DNA of 64,000 nucleotides from Schistocephalus solidus (Eukaryota; Platyhelminthes; Cestoda; Diphyllobothriidea; Diphyllobothriidae), in assembly GCA_017591395.1 (NCBI GenBank), contig WEDG01001079.1, positions 55,430 to 119,429 of the forward strand. The letters run 5' to 3'. Below are positions 23,687 through 34,434 of the stretch, in pieces. The notes under the pieces are model-generated. The model was given only the letters and a program-made list of their open reading frames with translations. It did not search any database and was not told where the DNA came from. The position numbers were made by a program, and so were the translations under genes. How positions within the stretch are numbered: the stretch's first letter is position 1; the number at the start of each line of letters is the position of its first letter.

Positions 23687-25290
23687 CTAACACGTGTTGT
23701 GTAGTGTTGGGTGTGCCATGTCTGGTGCAGATGCTGATAGATGTGTTAATGTGGTATGGATGGCGGTGTTATTTTGCAGTTTTTCATGGATGCGCATGTG
23801 GCCTAATGGGTTCATGAAGTGTGTGAATGTCTGTGGGCAGTGCGAACAGTTGATTTGGGTGCGGCGGATGTATGTTGATGCTCCTGGCACTGGTTTGCCG
23901 GTCTCTGTGCAATGGATTTACAAGTGAACGACCAGGCCGATGCGTGAAGCGCCTGCGAGGTTACAATGAGGTTGCAATAGGTTTGAAGTTGCTGAGACGA
24001 TGGGGTTTGTGCTGCTGCTTCTAGTGATTACTCTAATGGGATGGCTGGGGATGGTGGTTTTGATGGGTGGGCAAGCTTATTTAGATGTTTCAACATAGCG
24101 GTAATTCCGCTGTTGAGGATGCGCATGTGACCGAATAGGTCCATGCAGTGAGTGAATGCGCGAGGGCAGTTTGGGTAGTAGAGAAAGCGATATCTTCTGT
24201 ATATTTCGGGACTCCAGACACTGGTTTGACAGTCTCTGTACGATGGATTCGCACGTAACCTACCGGGCCGATGCGTGAGGTGAATTTGTGGCCTCAGTTT
24301 GAGCAGTAGAATTCGGGAGGGCTCGGTTCTTGTCGCCTGTGGTTGTGGCGGTGGCCATAGTACAGAGAATGGTGCGAGCAGAGGGTGTGCGTGGGCTATC
24401 AGTGCTGTCGACATTGCAGTGAACTCCGCTTTCATGGATGCGCATGTGACCGAATAGATCCATGCGGTGACGGAAAATGCGAGGGTAGTGAGGGCAGTGG
24501 AGGAGGTGATCTCTGCAGCGTTTACGTGCTTCAACACTGGTTCGCCAGTCTCTGTGCGATGGATTCACAAGTGACCGATCAGGCCGATGCGTAAGGTGAA
24601 TGCGTGATCACAATACAGGTTAGGATCGAGTCCCCAGCGCTGGTAGTTGGGGCGGTGGTGGATATTGGTGATGTTGGTATCAGGTAGGGAATATTGGGAT
24701 GTGGTGGTGGCGGGAGCGGGGGAATTGATGCGCCTCCCCCTCTTGCCTGCGTATGGAGGGTGATATGGGACAGGTTCCCATGTGGTTACTGTGCTGATGA
24801 GTGCTGATGGGGAGACATGTAATAATGAAGGTTTGGTCTGCATCGGTTTGCCACATGGAATCACATAAAGCCGAAAAAACATGCGGTGACTGAGTGTGCG
24901 AGTATTGAGGTCAGTTTAGGCGAATTCGATGGATGTATGCTCGTTTTCCTGGCATTGGTTCCCCAGTCTCAATGTGACGGATTCATAAGTAAACGGTCAG
25001 GCAATGCGTGATTCACATGGTGCTGGGTGTGCGAACTGTGTGAGATGTGTGGATTGACCTTGAGATATCGAACTTTCGGTGAATGCCGCTATCTTGAATG
25101 AACCTGTGGCCGAGCAGGCCCGTACGGTGACTGAATGTGCACGGGCAGTGTGGGAAGCTGAGTCCGATGCGACGAGTGTATTTCTGGGCTCCAGGCCCTG
25201 GTTCGTCAGCCACGTTGCGATGAATTCGCAAATGGGCGATCAAACGATGTATGATATGAAGGTACGATCAAAATGAGGATATGTTGGGAC
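23687..25290 (-). pseudogene. LINE-derived C2H2 zinc-finger array (tail of an RTE-type ORF), broken
   Basis: On the minus strand, from 25260 to 23690, at least five fingers of the pattern C-x2-C-x-R-x-F-x5-[LM]-x-G-H-[ML]-R-x-H can be read in changing frames: FPHCPCTFSHRTGLLGHRF (about 25160), YCDHAFTLRIGLIGHL (24610), LHCPHYPRIFRHRMDLFGHM (24500-24430), LPKLP.. (24160, degraded) and NCSHCPQTFTHFMNPLGHM (23850-23790). They are separated by linkers of the form ETGKPVPGA and by serine/threonine/proline-rich stretches. The same array, better preserved, is the C-terminus of the RTE-type LINE at 34435-39713, so this is a 5'-truncated copy of that family and not a host transcription factor. Confidence 0.75.
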
Positions 25291-26084
25291 CCAGTCCATA
25301 TTTTTAGTGGCGGTTGCGGTGGTGTTTGACACGGCTTCGAGGGGGTTTTCACCCTGGTGGGAGTGGAAGGAGAAGAAGTCGTAGCCGCAGGAGTGGCAAG
25401 AATTATTGCGACCGGGCGTCGTGTATTTTCGCGTCAGTGGTGATACTGATATCCAACGTGTGCTTCACGAAATGCGGTTGGTATTGTCGTTTTGATGATA
25501 CATTGAGATACTTATCTACCAAATGAACACAATGTTGAACATTTTCGTGCTCTTATTCTATAAAATCTCTTTAACTGGATAAGAAAGTCGAAATAAATTT
25601 AAAGAATATGCTACTTAAATAGGCATTTTTTGCTGGTTCGCTTTTTGCAGGCAGCCAGATAGAAACTAACGCGATAGTCAGTATTTTGATGAAAATGGAT
25701 TATTTCAGGATTATTCTGCCTGATAATCAATATAATATCCACACATAAGTAGGCCTGTCTAATTGCAAACACATTTCAGAATTTAGGTTAACATTTCAAA
25801 AGCCAGGCCGCATGAAGGACGGTCTAGTGGCTGCCCTCTGGAAGCGGACAATTAACGCACTTTCAGGCACCCATATCACAACTAATATCCAGTACTCGGA
25901 GTGCAACGGTGTTCAACGATGCAAAGATCATGTGTATTCGTTGATGAACGCTCACCGATCGTTAACGGAACTCACTCGTTCCGTTCTGCCTTGGGGCACA
26001 TTCTCCAGCCCCGCCAGCAGCCACACAACGGCCAAGAGTAGTAGAGGCAGATTAACAATGCTGACAAAGACAACCGCAAAGACA
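25291..26084. other. No gene seen
   Basis: Mixed sequence; 25500-25800 is AT-rich. Around 25800-26050 the text resembles unique intergenic DNA bordering the first SINE. A near-duplicate phrase (CGATCGTTAACGGAACTC at 25956-) recurs inverted at about 26296-26320, so the two SINEs here are flanked by a short inverted duplication. Confidence 0.4.
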
Positions 26085-26245
26085 ACGAGGCCGTGGTTAA
26101 ATGGTTAGAGTGTTGGACTTTTGATAAATAGGTCGCAGGTTCGAGCCTCAGATAGGGCACCACCTGGGGTTGTGTATGACTAGCTGATGATGGCTAATGA
26201 GCTAGAAATAGACCTGCCAGTCTCCCTGGTCTTTGTTGGCAGCCG
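26085..26245 (+). repeat. tRNA-derived SINE, copy 1
   Basis: A tRNA-like head carries a pol III A box (TGGTTAAATGG, 26094-26104) and B box (GGTTCGAGCC, 26138-26147). A body with CACCTGGGGTTG follows, then a 3' part with the hammerhead-like core CTGATGA (26184-26190), a short hairpin, GAAA (26205-26208), and a tail ending CCTGGTCTTTGTTGGC. The tRNA part is diverged and lacks a proper acceptor stem, so it is not a tRNA gene. Confidence 0.85.
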
Positions 26246-26366
26246 ATATGCGGCTGCTGGCGGTGCTCCAGAATGAGACCCAAGGCAGAACGGGCCGAGT
26301 TCCGTTAACGATCGGCAAGCGTTCATCAAAGAATGTTCATATTCCCGATCTTAGCCAGCAAGAAAA

Positions 26367-26505
26367 CGAGCCCGTGGCTCAATGGTTAGAGCGTTGGACT
26401 TCTGATCAACAGGTCGCGGGTTCGAGCATCGGGTTGGGTATGACTGACTGACGATGGCTACTGAGCCAGAAATGGTCATTCAAGTCGCCCTTGTTTTTGT
26501 CGGAA
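26367..26505 (+). repeat. tRNA-derived SINE, copy 2
   Basis: A cleaner copy of the same family: A box TGGCTCAATGG (26375-26385), B box GGTTCGAGCA (26419-26428), then GGTTGGGTATGACTGA, and the hammerhead-like core CTGACGA (26448-26454), with GAAA at 26469-26472. The anticodon-loop-equivalent reads CTTCTGA. The body between B box and core is shorter than in copy 1 (the part including CACCTGGGG is missing). Confidence 0.88.
26442..26490 (+). ncRNA. Hammerhead ribozyme-like motif (type I) in SINE copy 2
   Basis: Core CUGACGA fits the CUGANGA consensus (position 7 is free). Stem II is GGCU/AGCC with loop ACUG, followed by GAAA. Stem III is the minimal hairpin AUG-GU-CAU, then U as the nucleotide before cleavage. 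The stem I strands GACUGA and CAAGUC pair over their outer four bases with two mismatches next to the core. The order (stem I, CUGANGA, stem II, GAAA, stem III, cleavage site, stem I) is that of type I hammerheads. Activity of this copy is uncertain because of the mismatches. Confidence 0.6.
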
Positions 26506-27485
26506 TTGGTGACCGTGTGTATGGCTACAGCGTCCTTTTACTGTAACTCATTCAACCCGTGCGTTATCTGCGAGACGCCCCAATCGAAAACAAAAAGAGC
26601 AATTGAAATTTTGGCATATTAGTTGTAAAGCACGTATTGTTGGTTTCTTGGCCACAAAAGCTAACGTTTTCGCGCAAAGTACTCATTAAGCAAGTGTTAT
26701 GAATAAATATTAGGGCCACTGTCTTTGGTTATTGACCAGCAACAGCCCGTAATACCTTTCCACTGGAGCTACGGAATTCGCTGTTTGTTAGAGTAGGATG
26801 TTCAATTATATGTACCGATTGAAATAAGCAATTCCGTTTTGTCTTGAAGTTCCGGGTGCAGAGCTTTTACAGGCAGTCACACAGAAAACATCAATCACCC
26901 ATCTAAAAGGCGATCACCGGCTGATGAGTGCAAAGAGTCGGAAACGCTTCTTATAGTATTCCTAATCTTTATCGGTAACATTGCTGTAAGACTAATTGCT
27001 CATTGGCACAGGACAGCTTTGGATAGGCGGTAGAGAATAAAGTACCCGATATACTAACGTTCAACTTCTATTCGGAAACGGGTGTGAAGGTCGTAGTGGC
27101 TAGGCGCTTTTTATAACTTGAGTCGGTTGGAGAACGCAAGGCAACCGACAGTAGTCAACCAGTTAGTAAGGTTTAATATTGAGACATTTTAAATTCACCA
27201 AGAAAATAGTTCGATCTTTTTCAGAACTGATCGGCTGAATGAACAGAGCAAAGCCCAGAAATATTATCTATTCCAGGCCATCTTTATATTTCGGTATCCC
27301 GCTGCTATCACAACCCGTTTTATTTAGGAAACGCATGAAAAATAACAAAATGTGGTAAATTGCATAGAAAGAGATAACTGCTGCTTAAGTACTTATGGCT
27401 TTTGGGCTGTCCACGTGGTTGATGCCTGTGGGTAGTCGTTCCAGGTGGCAGAATATAAACAGAAGTATTTGTTCGTGAACAAAAA
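26506..27485. other. Upstream intergenic region, no gene seen
   Basis: AT-rich, without long open frames. It lies directly upstream of the two-exon gene and presumably contains its promoter; no promoter motif could be assigned. Confidence 0.45.
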
Positions 27486-27514
27486 GAGGAGGAGGAGGAG
27501 GAGGAGGAGGAGGA
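27486..27514 (+). repeat. (GGA)n microsatellite
   Basis: About nine GGA units just upstream of the two-exon gene. Confidence 0.95.
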
Positions 27515-27681
27515 TATGTCGATCTGGTGATCAGTATATTAAAAGTGGATTAGGTTTAAATCATGCACGTGGAGGGGCACGTGGCACATATCGATCGATT
27601 CGAACGCTACAGCACCAGTAAAGCATACGCATGTGACGGGGGGTGGCGTCTTCTACTCACACCACATTAAGCCTCCACAGT

Positions 27682-29360
27682 ATGAGTCAAAATCTAAATA
27701 AAATCGAACATGACACGCCCTTTGGTCACACTGACTACGTTCCCACAGATGAGACGCGCAACTTTAGTGCCCTTTTCCCTTCCATCGACGTGCTCACAGA
27801 ACGGCTGAAGACAAAAGGGACAGTCAACATAGTTGCGGATTTAGACCTCTACACTCCTGAACAGGTTAGGGAATTCGACGAGAAGATCGCCACAAACCCC
27901 CTGCCATGTGACAACTACCGCAAACTGGCCTGGGACGGCCAACATTCGCCTACTCCCAGTGCGGAACTAACACATCCCACGGCGGGTACGGCAACAAAGC
28001 GTGGAGCCAAGCACTCAATAATGGCCGAGCCCCTGACGGCAACGGAAACATTTAGCGAATTACCAGAACTGGAGGCGTATTATCGGGGCTCCGCATCCAC
28101 GCCCTTTCGAATTGATCCCATGGCTTGTCACCTGATTGATCAGTCAGCAGCTCTGGCGCAAGATCGACGACTGAAATGCCGGCTAGGGAATAGCGTCATC
28201 CTGCTGAACGACCCTGTCTATGCACAGTGGCTTCGGGGCATTGTACAGAAGGAAATGGATGAAGAGGAGGACAAGCTTTGCGCAGAACGCGTCGAGGAGG
28301 AGATTGTACGCGATGCCAAAGCCAAGAAGAAGGGTCGTTTTGTGGTGGATGAGCTCTTCAATGCTATGCGTTTGCCAGAACTCTGTGATCAGAAGCCATG
28401 GCTGCCACAATCGAAGAAAACGGAGAAACTTCCGCGCCTTTCGAGCGCCAGTCGCTCAACAGAGTAAGTTCGCAATAGCTTGGTTAACCAATCTTCATTG
28501 TGATACTCGGTTCACGTCCAATAAGAGCTCGCTAGAGAGCATAAACATGGTAGAAGGCATTTCAAAGGATGAAGATTTGGAGTATGGCGGAGTTCTTGAA
28601 GATTTCCTCACCAGGACCCCCACCACATGGCAATAAGAACATCGCCAAAGACGGTGTCTACAGTGTGCCATAAGGAGTGGGTGCAAGACGATGAATTGCG
28701 CGCGAATTAGTTTTTAATGGGGCAGACTTTCGCTGCATCTCTCTCTCTCACACACACACTCTCTCATCCACTTGGGTTCGGTGGCAAGACAGAATTAGGA
28801 AGACCGAATTTTGGCGTGGGAGTGATGGCTAGCAAACCTTGACAGCTGGGTTCCGGCAATATACACCAGGATTTTAGAGAGAGCAACTCCGATTCCAAGT
28901 GGGAGTGTCATATGGGCCACCTTCGGAAGGAGCCGTTGAGTCTGAATCTCAATCCTCAGGGGACCAAATTGCCCCATTAGTTGGCAGAATTCCAAGCCAA
29001 AACTCTAAATGCGTCGAAGTAGATCCAAACTCGTCAGGTTTTTTATAGCGAGGAAGGAGTTTATATGCCGTGAGGGTGGATTCTCCAGGCTCAACCTCAC
29101 TCTTTTCCCTCTCCCGTGCACCAATCAGCTGTTTGAGCCTGCCAGTCATCTAGGGCTAGGAGTAGGCGGAGTGACCCGTGTAGCGTGAAGTCTATGCCTA
29201 GACGTGTCCTCACGCCCCCAGTTGCGGCAGTAGCTACGGAATGTGCTGACTCGTCTCCACAGCCCGATTAACATGTACCGTGAGCCAACCTAACCCCCGT
29301 TTTAGTTCTGAGCCTCTACAGTGTGGCAGGGTAAGACACAAAACCACCACCACTGCCACC

Positions 29361-29401
<41 letters not shown>

Positions 29402-32098
29402 GAGTATTTTTCGTCGTCATACGTCAAGTAAATGTTATATCCCTTTGGTGTGTTCACTCCACGTAACTCTTCTGTAATCCAGAGCTCCTCAGAGACTGTC
29501 AGGCTATCCTATATTTTAATTTCAGTTGGATAGCTCGCTGAAAAGCCCGTGATTATCGACTCTGTGGGATTATTCTGCAGTTCAAAGAATGTCGTAAAAC
29601 CTATTTGCCTCTTCAAACCGTCTTTAGCGCCAAGCAGACAAGAAATTAGTTCTAACGAAACTCATTCTTATGGTAAAGGCAAGTTTTAGATATAGAAGGT
29701 CAGAAGATGCAAAAATATTCTAGCTTGTCTGCCCCGTGAGCGCAGAATATGCCCACCGCCTGGAAGTATTTGATTTGCTGATGCGTGTTCTTTGCTCTCC
29801 AAATTTGCCTCTGTGATCACATCTCTAACGACCGGCCCTATAACTGGTCAGGTGCACAACGTGATGACTTGTCATGGTCACTCGCTGGCAGCCATGCTTT
29901 GACCATGCGTTGCCCCAACAGGAAGGCTCCGGAGTCTGCTCGTATATGACATTACGGACTGTTAAAACTTGACCTAGTACATATAAATCTGGAAGCCATA
30001 TTTCATAGTTGCAAGGAGAAGCATACAATCAGAAGTTATTTGTCGCTGTTGCACAATTTTTTAGGCTCTGAGCATAACGCTAGCACTGTCATTGGTAACG
30101 AACAAATCGTCATCAGGTGGTCGGAGTGTAGGAAGGACGCAGAGTAAATCTGGGAGGTTCATTTATACTTATAAGCAAAACTAATAACATTGTATCAGTA
30201 ACCACAGTATTTTAAATGGAAATTATATCTGGCTATCCGCATAGAAAACTGTGGGTAGGCAGTATTAATCACGAGATGCCTTCAAAAACTACCACCTTCT
30301 TACCCTTACTGTATTGCGTCCTCTATTAGTTTCTATAATAGTAGATTGTGCATTGTGTGGATGTAAAGATGGAGGTAAATTTTTTGTTTGAACCAATAAG
30401 AAAGAACAGTTTCCATTTTCTAATCTGCCCCATCCATAGATTGCCCATGTCACTCAAGCGTTTCTCGTTAGGACTGAATTCCTCATCTCCTAGCCGCAAG
30501 CAAAGATTTGAAGGTAAAAAAATGCATTTTTAAAATCATATCCCCACAGAGTTGGAGATGACATTGGTTTCAATGGCTTTTTGAACTGACGCTGTATCGG
30601 AATTCTTGCTGAGTTACATGGAAGTTGAGGGCAAATATTGGGAGGCGCGACAGCGGACTGATTCAGATTTACGTAAATTTAACTTAAGTTGAATGCCTAT
30701 GGCACGCGTTTGCTACCTGGTGGGTGGGAAGAGCTTTTACCAGCGTGATCATGTACAAAATTCGCAGTGGAGACATCTGAGAAAAAATCACTTGTTCACC
30801 CGAAAAAATCGTCGGTAGGCTCATCTTTGTTTTTTTGATTTCATTATAGTTCTGCAAAAGGCTGGCAGTTTGCAAACCAGAACACGAACTGCCGAAAAGC
30901 ATTTCAGTTTTGCAAGTTCGGATGTTTCGGTCGTGAGGCCAATTTGACCTTCAGGCTATGGACCATAAGAAATTAGGATTATGAATATATACAAAAAGAC
31001 TAAAAAGTACTCGCGATACTTCACGGGCTGTTATGTCCGAACGGTAGATCGTGGTGCCCCCAAAACCAGTGTTTAGCAATTAACGTGTCCGGTTTAGCTG
31101 TCCTGATTCTCAACGCAACCTTTTACAATACTGCTTATTCAGGTGCCGCTCCTGTTATTTATCACACCACCCATGTATTTATTAATCTTACCCTGTCATG
31201 TCTTAACCTCGCATGGGAGGTCGTTGAATCCATTGGCTGATTCCGAGCTGCCAAAGCATGACTCACGCAAAGGATGGTTGACAAAATTAAAATTTCTTGC
31301 GAGGATTCAACTCTGTCCCACCGAAAGATATGGTCCGGTCGTGTCCAGTCAGCCATGCTTTGTAATTCAGTGAGATTTCGTCGCCCCTCGTGGTGGGTGC
31401 TCATCTTTCGCATCCGGAGTAGTAGTCCTCTATTCCCACATTTATAATGTACATGCATTACCTGAAACTGTGCCGGATCTAGCAAATGACCCACCGTAGG
31501 CCTTTTTCATATTAATAAGTCTTTTCGCTTCATTAGTTTGAGTCAGATAGTTGACTCTGGCCTCTGAGCATTCCAAGTGACGTGTAAAGGCAGCCAAAGA
31601 TCTCGAAGCCTCGCCAAACTTTGCAGACTCCGTAGAGCAGTGACACCGTAGTACTCATTTTCCCTCGTTTTTTTGAAAATCTTTGATGGACGGTTCTGTG
31701 TGAATTCAAACCTTCCAACACGAAAAACCCTCGCTCTCTAGCCACCGTGCTCATCTGTTTTTTTTTTGGGTGTCATCAGTGTTCGTACTGGACTTCATTT
31801 TAAACGCCTCTACTCGTTTATTCCCTTTTCCAGTAAATCTTCAGTGGTTCAGTATGCGAGAGCACCGAGGACGCAGGAGGCCGGTCGGACTAGCCTTCCA
31901 CCGATTGAGAAGCCACCGGAGAAACCCACGGAGGCGCCAGAAGCCAAGCCCAAGGAGGAGCTCAAGTTGCCAAGCATTTCCAGGGATCGGTTGAGCGAGG
32001 CGGAGAACATTTCAGCCATGTTCGACCAGGCAGACAATATCCTGCAGAATCCGGAGGAGTACTCCAAACTCACCGTCAGTGCCCGACCGGCCCTGTGA
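27682..32098 (+). CDS. Two-exon host gene, protein of unknown function (348 aa); introns included in span
   Basis: Exon 1 is 27682-28463, exon 2 is 31834-32098. The donor is AGA|GTAAGT and the acceptor TTTTCCAG|T. The intron splits an Asp codon in phase 2 and the joined frame stays open, which strongly supports the model. The ATG at 27682 (MSQNLNKIEHDTPFG) is the first in frame after an upstream stop, and an AG acceptor-like CTCCACAG lies just before it, so trans-splicing or an upstream non-coding exon is possible. The protein has no signal peptide or membrane segment. Residues about 190-225 are charged and helix-prone (KEMDEEEDKLCAERVEEEI, then AKKKGRF); the exon 2 part is proline/lysine/glutamate-rich (about 278-300), then LSEAENISAMFDQADNIL. 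I do not recognise the family. A soluble, partly disordered protein is the most that can be said. Confidence 0.82.
28665..29150 (+). repeat. Dispersed repeat Rep-A, diverged copy inside an intron
   Basis: Recognised by GAATTGCGCGCGAATTAG (28692-), CAAGTGGGAGTGTCATATGG (28897-), CCGTTGAGTCTGAATCTCA, TTGGCAGAATTCCAAGCCAA and the later AGCGAGGAAGGAGT stretch, in the order found in the other copies. Confidence 0.7.
29361..29402 (+). repeat. (AAT)n microsatellite
   Basis: About 14 AAT units, preceded by a CCA-rich stretch. The same CCA-rich/AAT composite occurs at 54730-54827. Confidence 0.95.
31834..32098 (+). CDS. Exon 2 (last coding exon) of the two-exon gene
   Basis: Encodes residues 262-348, starting with KSSVVQYARAPRTQEAGR and ending TVSARPAL before TGA. 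It is GC-rich relative to its surroundings and has an AATAAA 193 bp after the stop, so this is the terminal coding exon. Confidence 0.8.
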
Positions 32099-32290
32099 AA
32101 ACACCGTCTTCTACCCCCCTGCACACCTTGTCACCCTCTGATCCTCCTCGTCTCTCATAGCCGCTCTGCTCCCCGTCCGGTTGCGCCGCGACCCCCCGTC
32201 TTCTCTGTCGTCCGCTAATGAATGGCGAAGTCTAGGTCACAGACTGCAACAGCCCTCATTGAAGTCCAAATGTGTTGCGATGGATGGAGT

Positions 32291-32296
32291 AATAAA
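32291..32296 (+). terminator. Poly(A) signal AATAAA of the two-exon gene
   Basis: A canonical hexamer 193 bp downstream of the stop codon on the coding strand. Confidence 0.65.
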
Positions 32297-32299
32297 GCC

Positions 32300-34434
32300 T
32301 TCGGTCTAGTTGGGGTTAAGGTTTATGTACTATGCGACCACTAGGCTGGTAAATATTAAGTATGCTCACCCCAAATCACGCTATCTTTCCTCCGTAACCC
32401 CGTCCATATACGTAAATGGCTCTAGTCATATTATCTGTACGTATGAAGGGCGGTCGGCAAGAAAATTATTATTTGAAGCTACTGTCACTGCTGCACTGCG
32501 ATTTTTGCTTGCAGTCGCCGACGTGCACGTTTGCAGAGCGTTGGTTCCAGGCTTTCCTTTTCCTATGGCGGAAGTTTCAAACCATAATCAGTGCTTGAAG
32601 GGAACTGAGTAATCAGATTTTTTGCCCCATAGCATGCCAATCACACAAACTAACCTCTATGTAGAATGAAATTATCATAAAAAACAAGGGAGACTGAAAT
32701 TGCCTCTTCTGGCTTATCAGCCTTCATCAGCTAGCCAGCAGCGCAGTGATCTTCCCAAGAAGATTACTCGGACTGCAATGATGGACGCGCAGGAAACGTG
32801 TTTCTTCCTTTCAGAAACCACCATGGGAGTCATCCTACCTTGGTTTTACGGTCGTATTAAGAGAATCTAGTACTGAGCGAGTCCTTTGATGCGATCGGTG
32901 AGCGCCCCTCTACCACTGTTAACTCCAAGGCGGTCTTTACCGGTTTTCCTGATTGTAGGATAGTCATTTAATCTTGGAGTCCTATCGAAATAATGAATGG
33001 CGCGTGGAGGGAAGGGCCAGCACTTAGAGCGGTTTGTTGTCACAGGTATTGCAACGTACAGCAATCATTTTTACTTGTTTTTTCATCACTGGGCTGGAGT
33101 CTGCGGAAGAGGGTTTGCTAACAGGTTCTGACCAACACGCCAAGAAGGTTCATTTAGGTGTCGCTTGTCCTTCACAGTAACGCATAATGATCTGAGAAAG
33201 CACTTCAACGTTATCGTATCTGTGACCATCACCATAATCCCATCATAATCATAATTCCCATCATCACTAGGAAATAGGAGGGGTGGTTTATACTGGGGAA
33301 CGAGCTGACGAGAGCATACATGCAGTTTCAGCATTGAGTCGTTTACGTAGGGCGGACTGTTTGCTATGGGTAGCATAGGCAAAACGTATTTACTGTTCCG
33401 TTTGGACTATTTAATTAAATTACTATAATTGAACCCACATTTTACACCGCATGTAGTAAAGTTCAGAAAAAACTGTCATTCTGAAGTATAGACACAGTAA
33501 TTGTATGCGTTTTGGACAGTCGAGTATTTCCTGTGGCTAACTTATAAAAAATAGGTGCCCTGGTGGGTTTCCAGCCCACGTCAACAAGGAGAGACATCAG
33601 TACAGCCAACAATCTGAGCTGCGCGGCCCCACCAGAAGTCGGGAGGTTAATCACTTTTGGGTCAAGTTTTCTCATCCAGATAAACTGAAACGTGTAGAAT
33701 GGATAATTTTTAACACAGCGAGCTGACTGCTGAAGCAGGAGTTCTGACGCAATTACTTTAGAATCCACCAACAGTTTGATTGTCGTTTTCAACGATATCA
33801 ACCGTTCCTATGTTATTAGTTGCTATGCGACTGCCTGCGAGGGCACAACGGTACAAGCATGTTCCGTAACTTTATCAGTGAGCGCTACTTCATCACAATT
33901 ACTTCTGTTTGGAAAGGCAAATGTTTGGAGAAGAATTGCCTTCTTATACTAGGCTTCACATAATTCAAGGGTTTTAATGGCAGACCGTTTGAACTAATTT
34001 ATTTCTCGACTTGAGACCATCACTGGTACGGTTGTTTGTCGGCCGCCCCATTTTACCACCGCTGTAACACAAGAAGTTCTCACAAAGTAAATACCATCCT
34101 CCGAAATCTTTCCTTGGCTCCTCACAATGCATCACATTAAGGAAGGGGTAAAAAGGGATAATATCAGTTTCAGCACTAAATCCCACTTTCAGTTACTTAA
34201 CTATTGGTTGGGCGTTTTGTTGATTCGTGCATTTTCAGTTATACTTATTATTTGTCTTCCATACTCTTCTGGTTTCGTAAAAAGTGATATCTCCGTATCT
34301 AAGCGCACGATAAGAGCGTACCCACTATAGCCTGCTTGCCAATAGGGTAGGATGAAACGCTTTGCGTGGCTTGAATGACCCCGTCTACATTTGTCATGCT
34401 CGCATACAGATTTATGTAGGTAGAAAGTTCTACT
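32300..34434. other. Intergenic region, no gene supported
   Basis: Only short open frames without domains. It contains one truncated SINE (32690-32745). At 33555-33650 the minus strand holds a tRNA-like phrase (GCGCAGCTCAGATTGTTGGC, then GGGCTGGAAACCC) that does not fold into a complete tRNA. Confidence 0.5.
32690..32745 (-). repeat. SINE 3' fragment with hammerhead-like core, copy 8
   Basis: The minus strand reads CTAG, CTGATGA (32730-32724), hairpin GGCU/AGCC with loop GAUA, then GAAG in place of GAAA, followed by the SINE tail CAGTCTCCCTTG. The tRNA-like head is absent; here only the ribozyme-like part and tail remain. Confidence 0.7.

Larger units (their letters stand above)
28464..31833 (+). 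other. Intron of the two-exon gene, with repeat insertions
   Basis: A 3370-bp phase-2 intron. It holds a diverged Rep-A copy (28665-29150), an (AAT)n run (29361-29402) and otherwise unassigned AT-rich sequence. Short open frames inside it (for example 31162-31494 minus) show no domain. Confidence 0.75.

Noticed and set aside
23687..25290. Host zinc-finger transcription factor gene
   Set aside because: Fingers are in different frames with stops between them, and the same array is the tail of a LINE ORF at 38335-39713.
26367..26440. A tRNA gene (A and B boxes present)
   Set aside because: The acceptor stem does not close, the sequence recurs in many diverged copies, and it is followed each time by the same SINE body.
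33555..33650. tRNA-like phrase on the minus strand
   Set aside because: Only D-arm-like and T-arm-like words are present; no complete cloverleaf could be built by eye.
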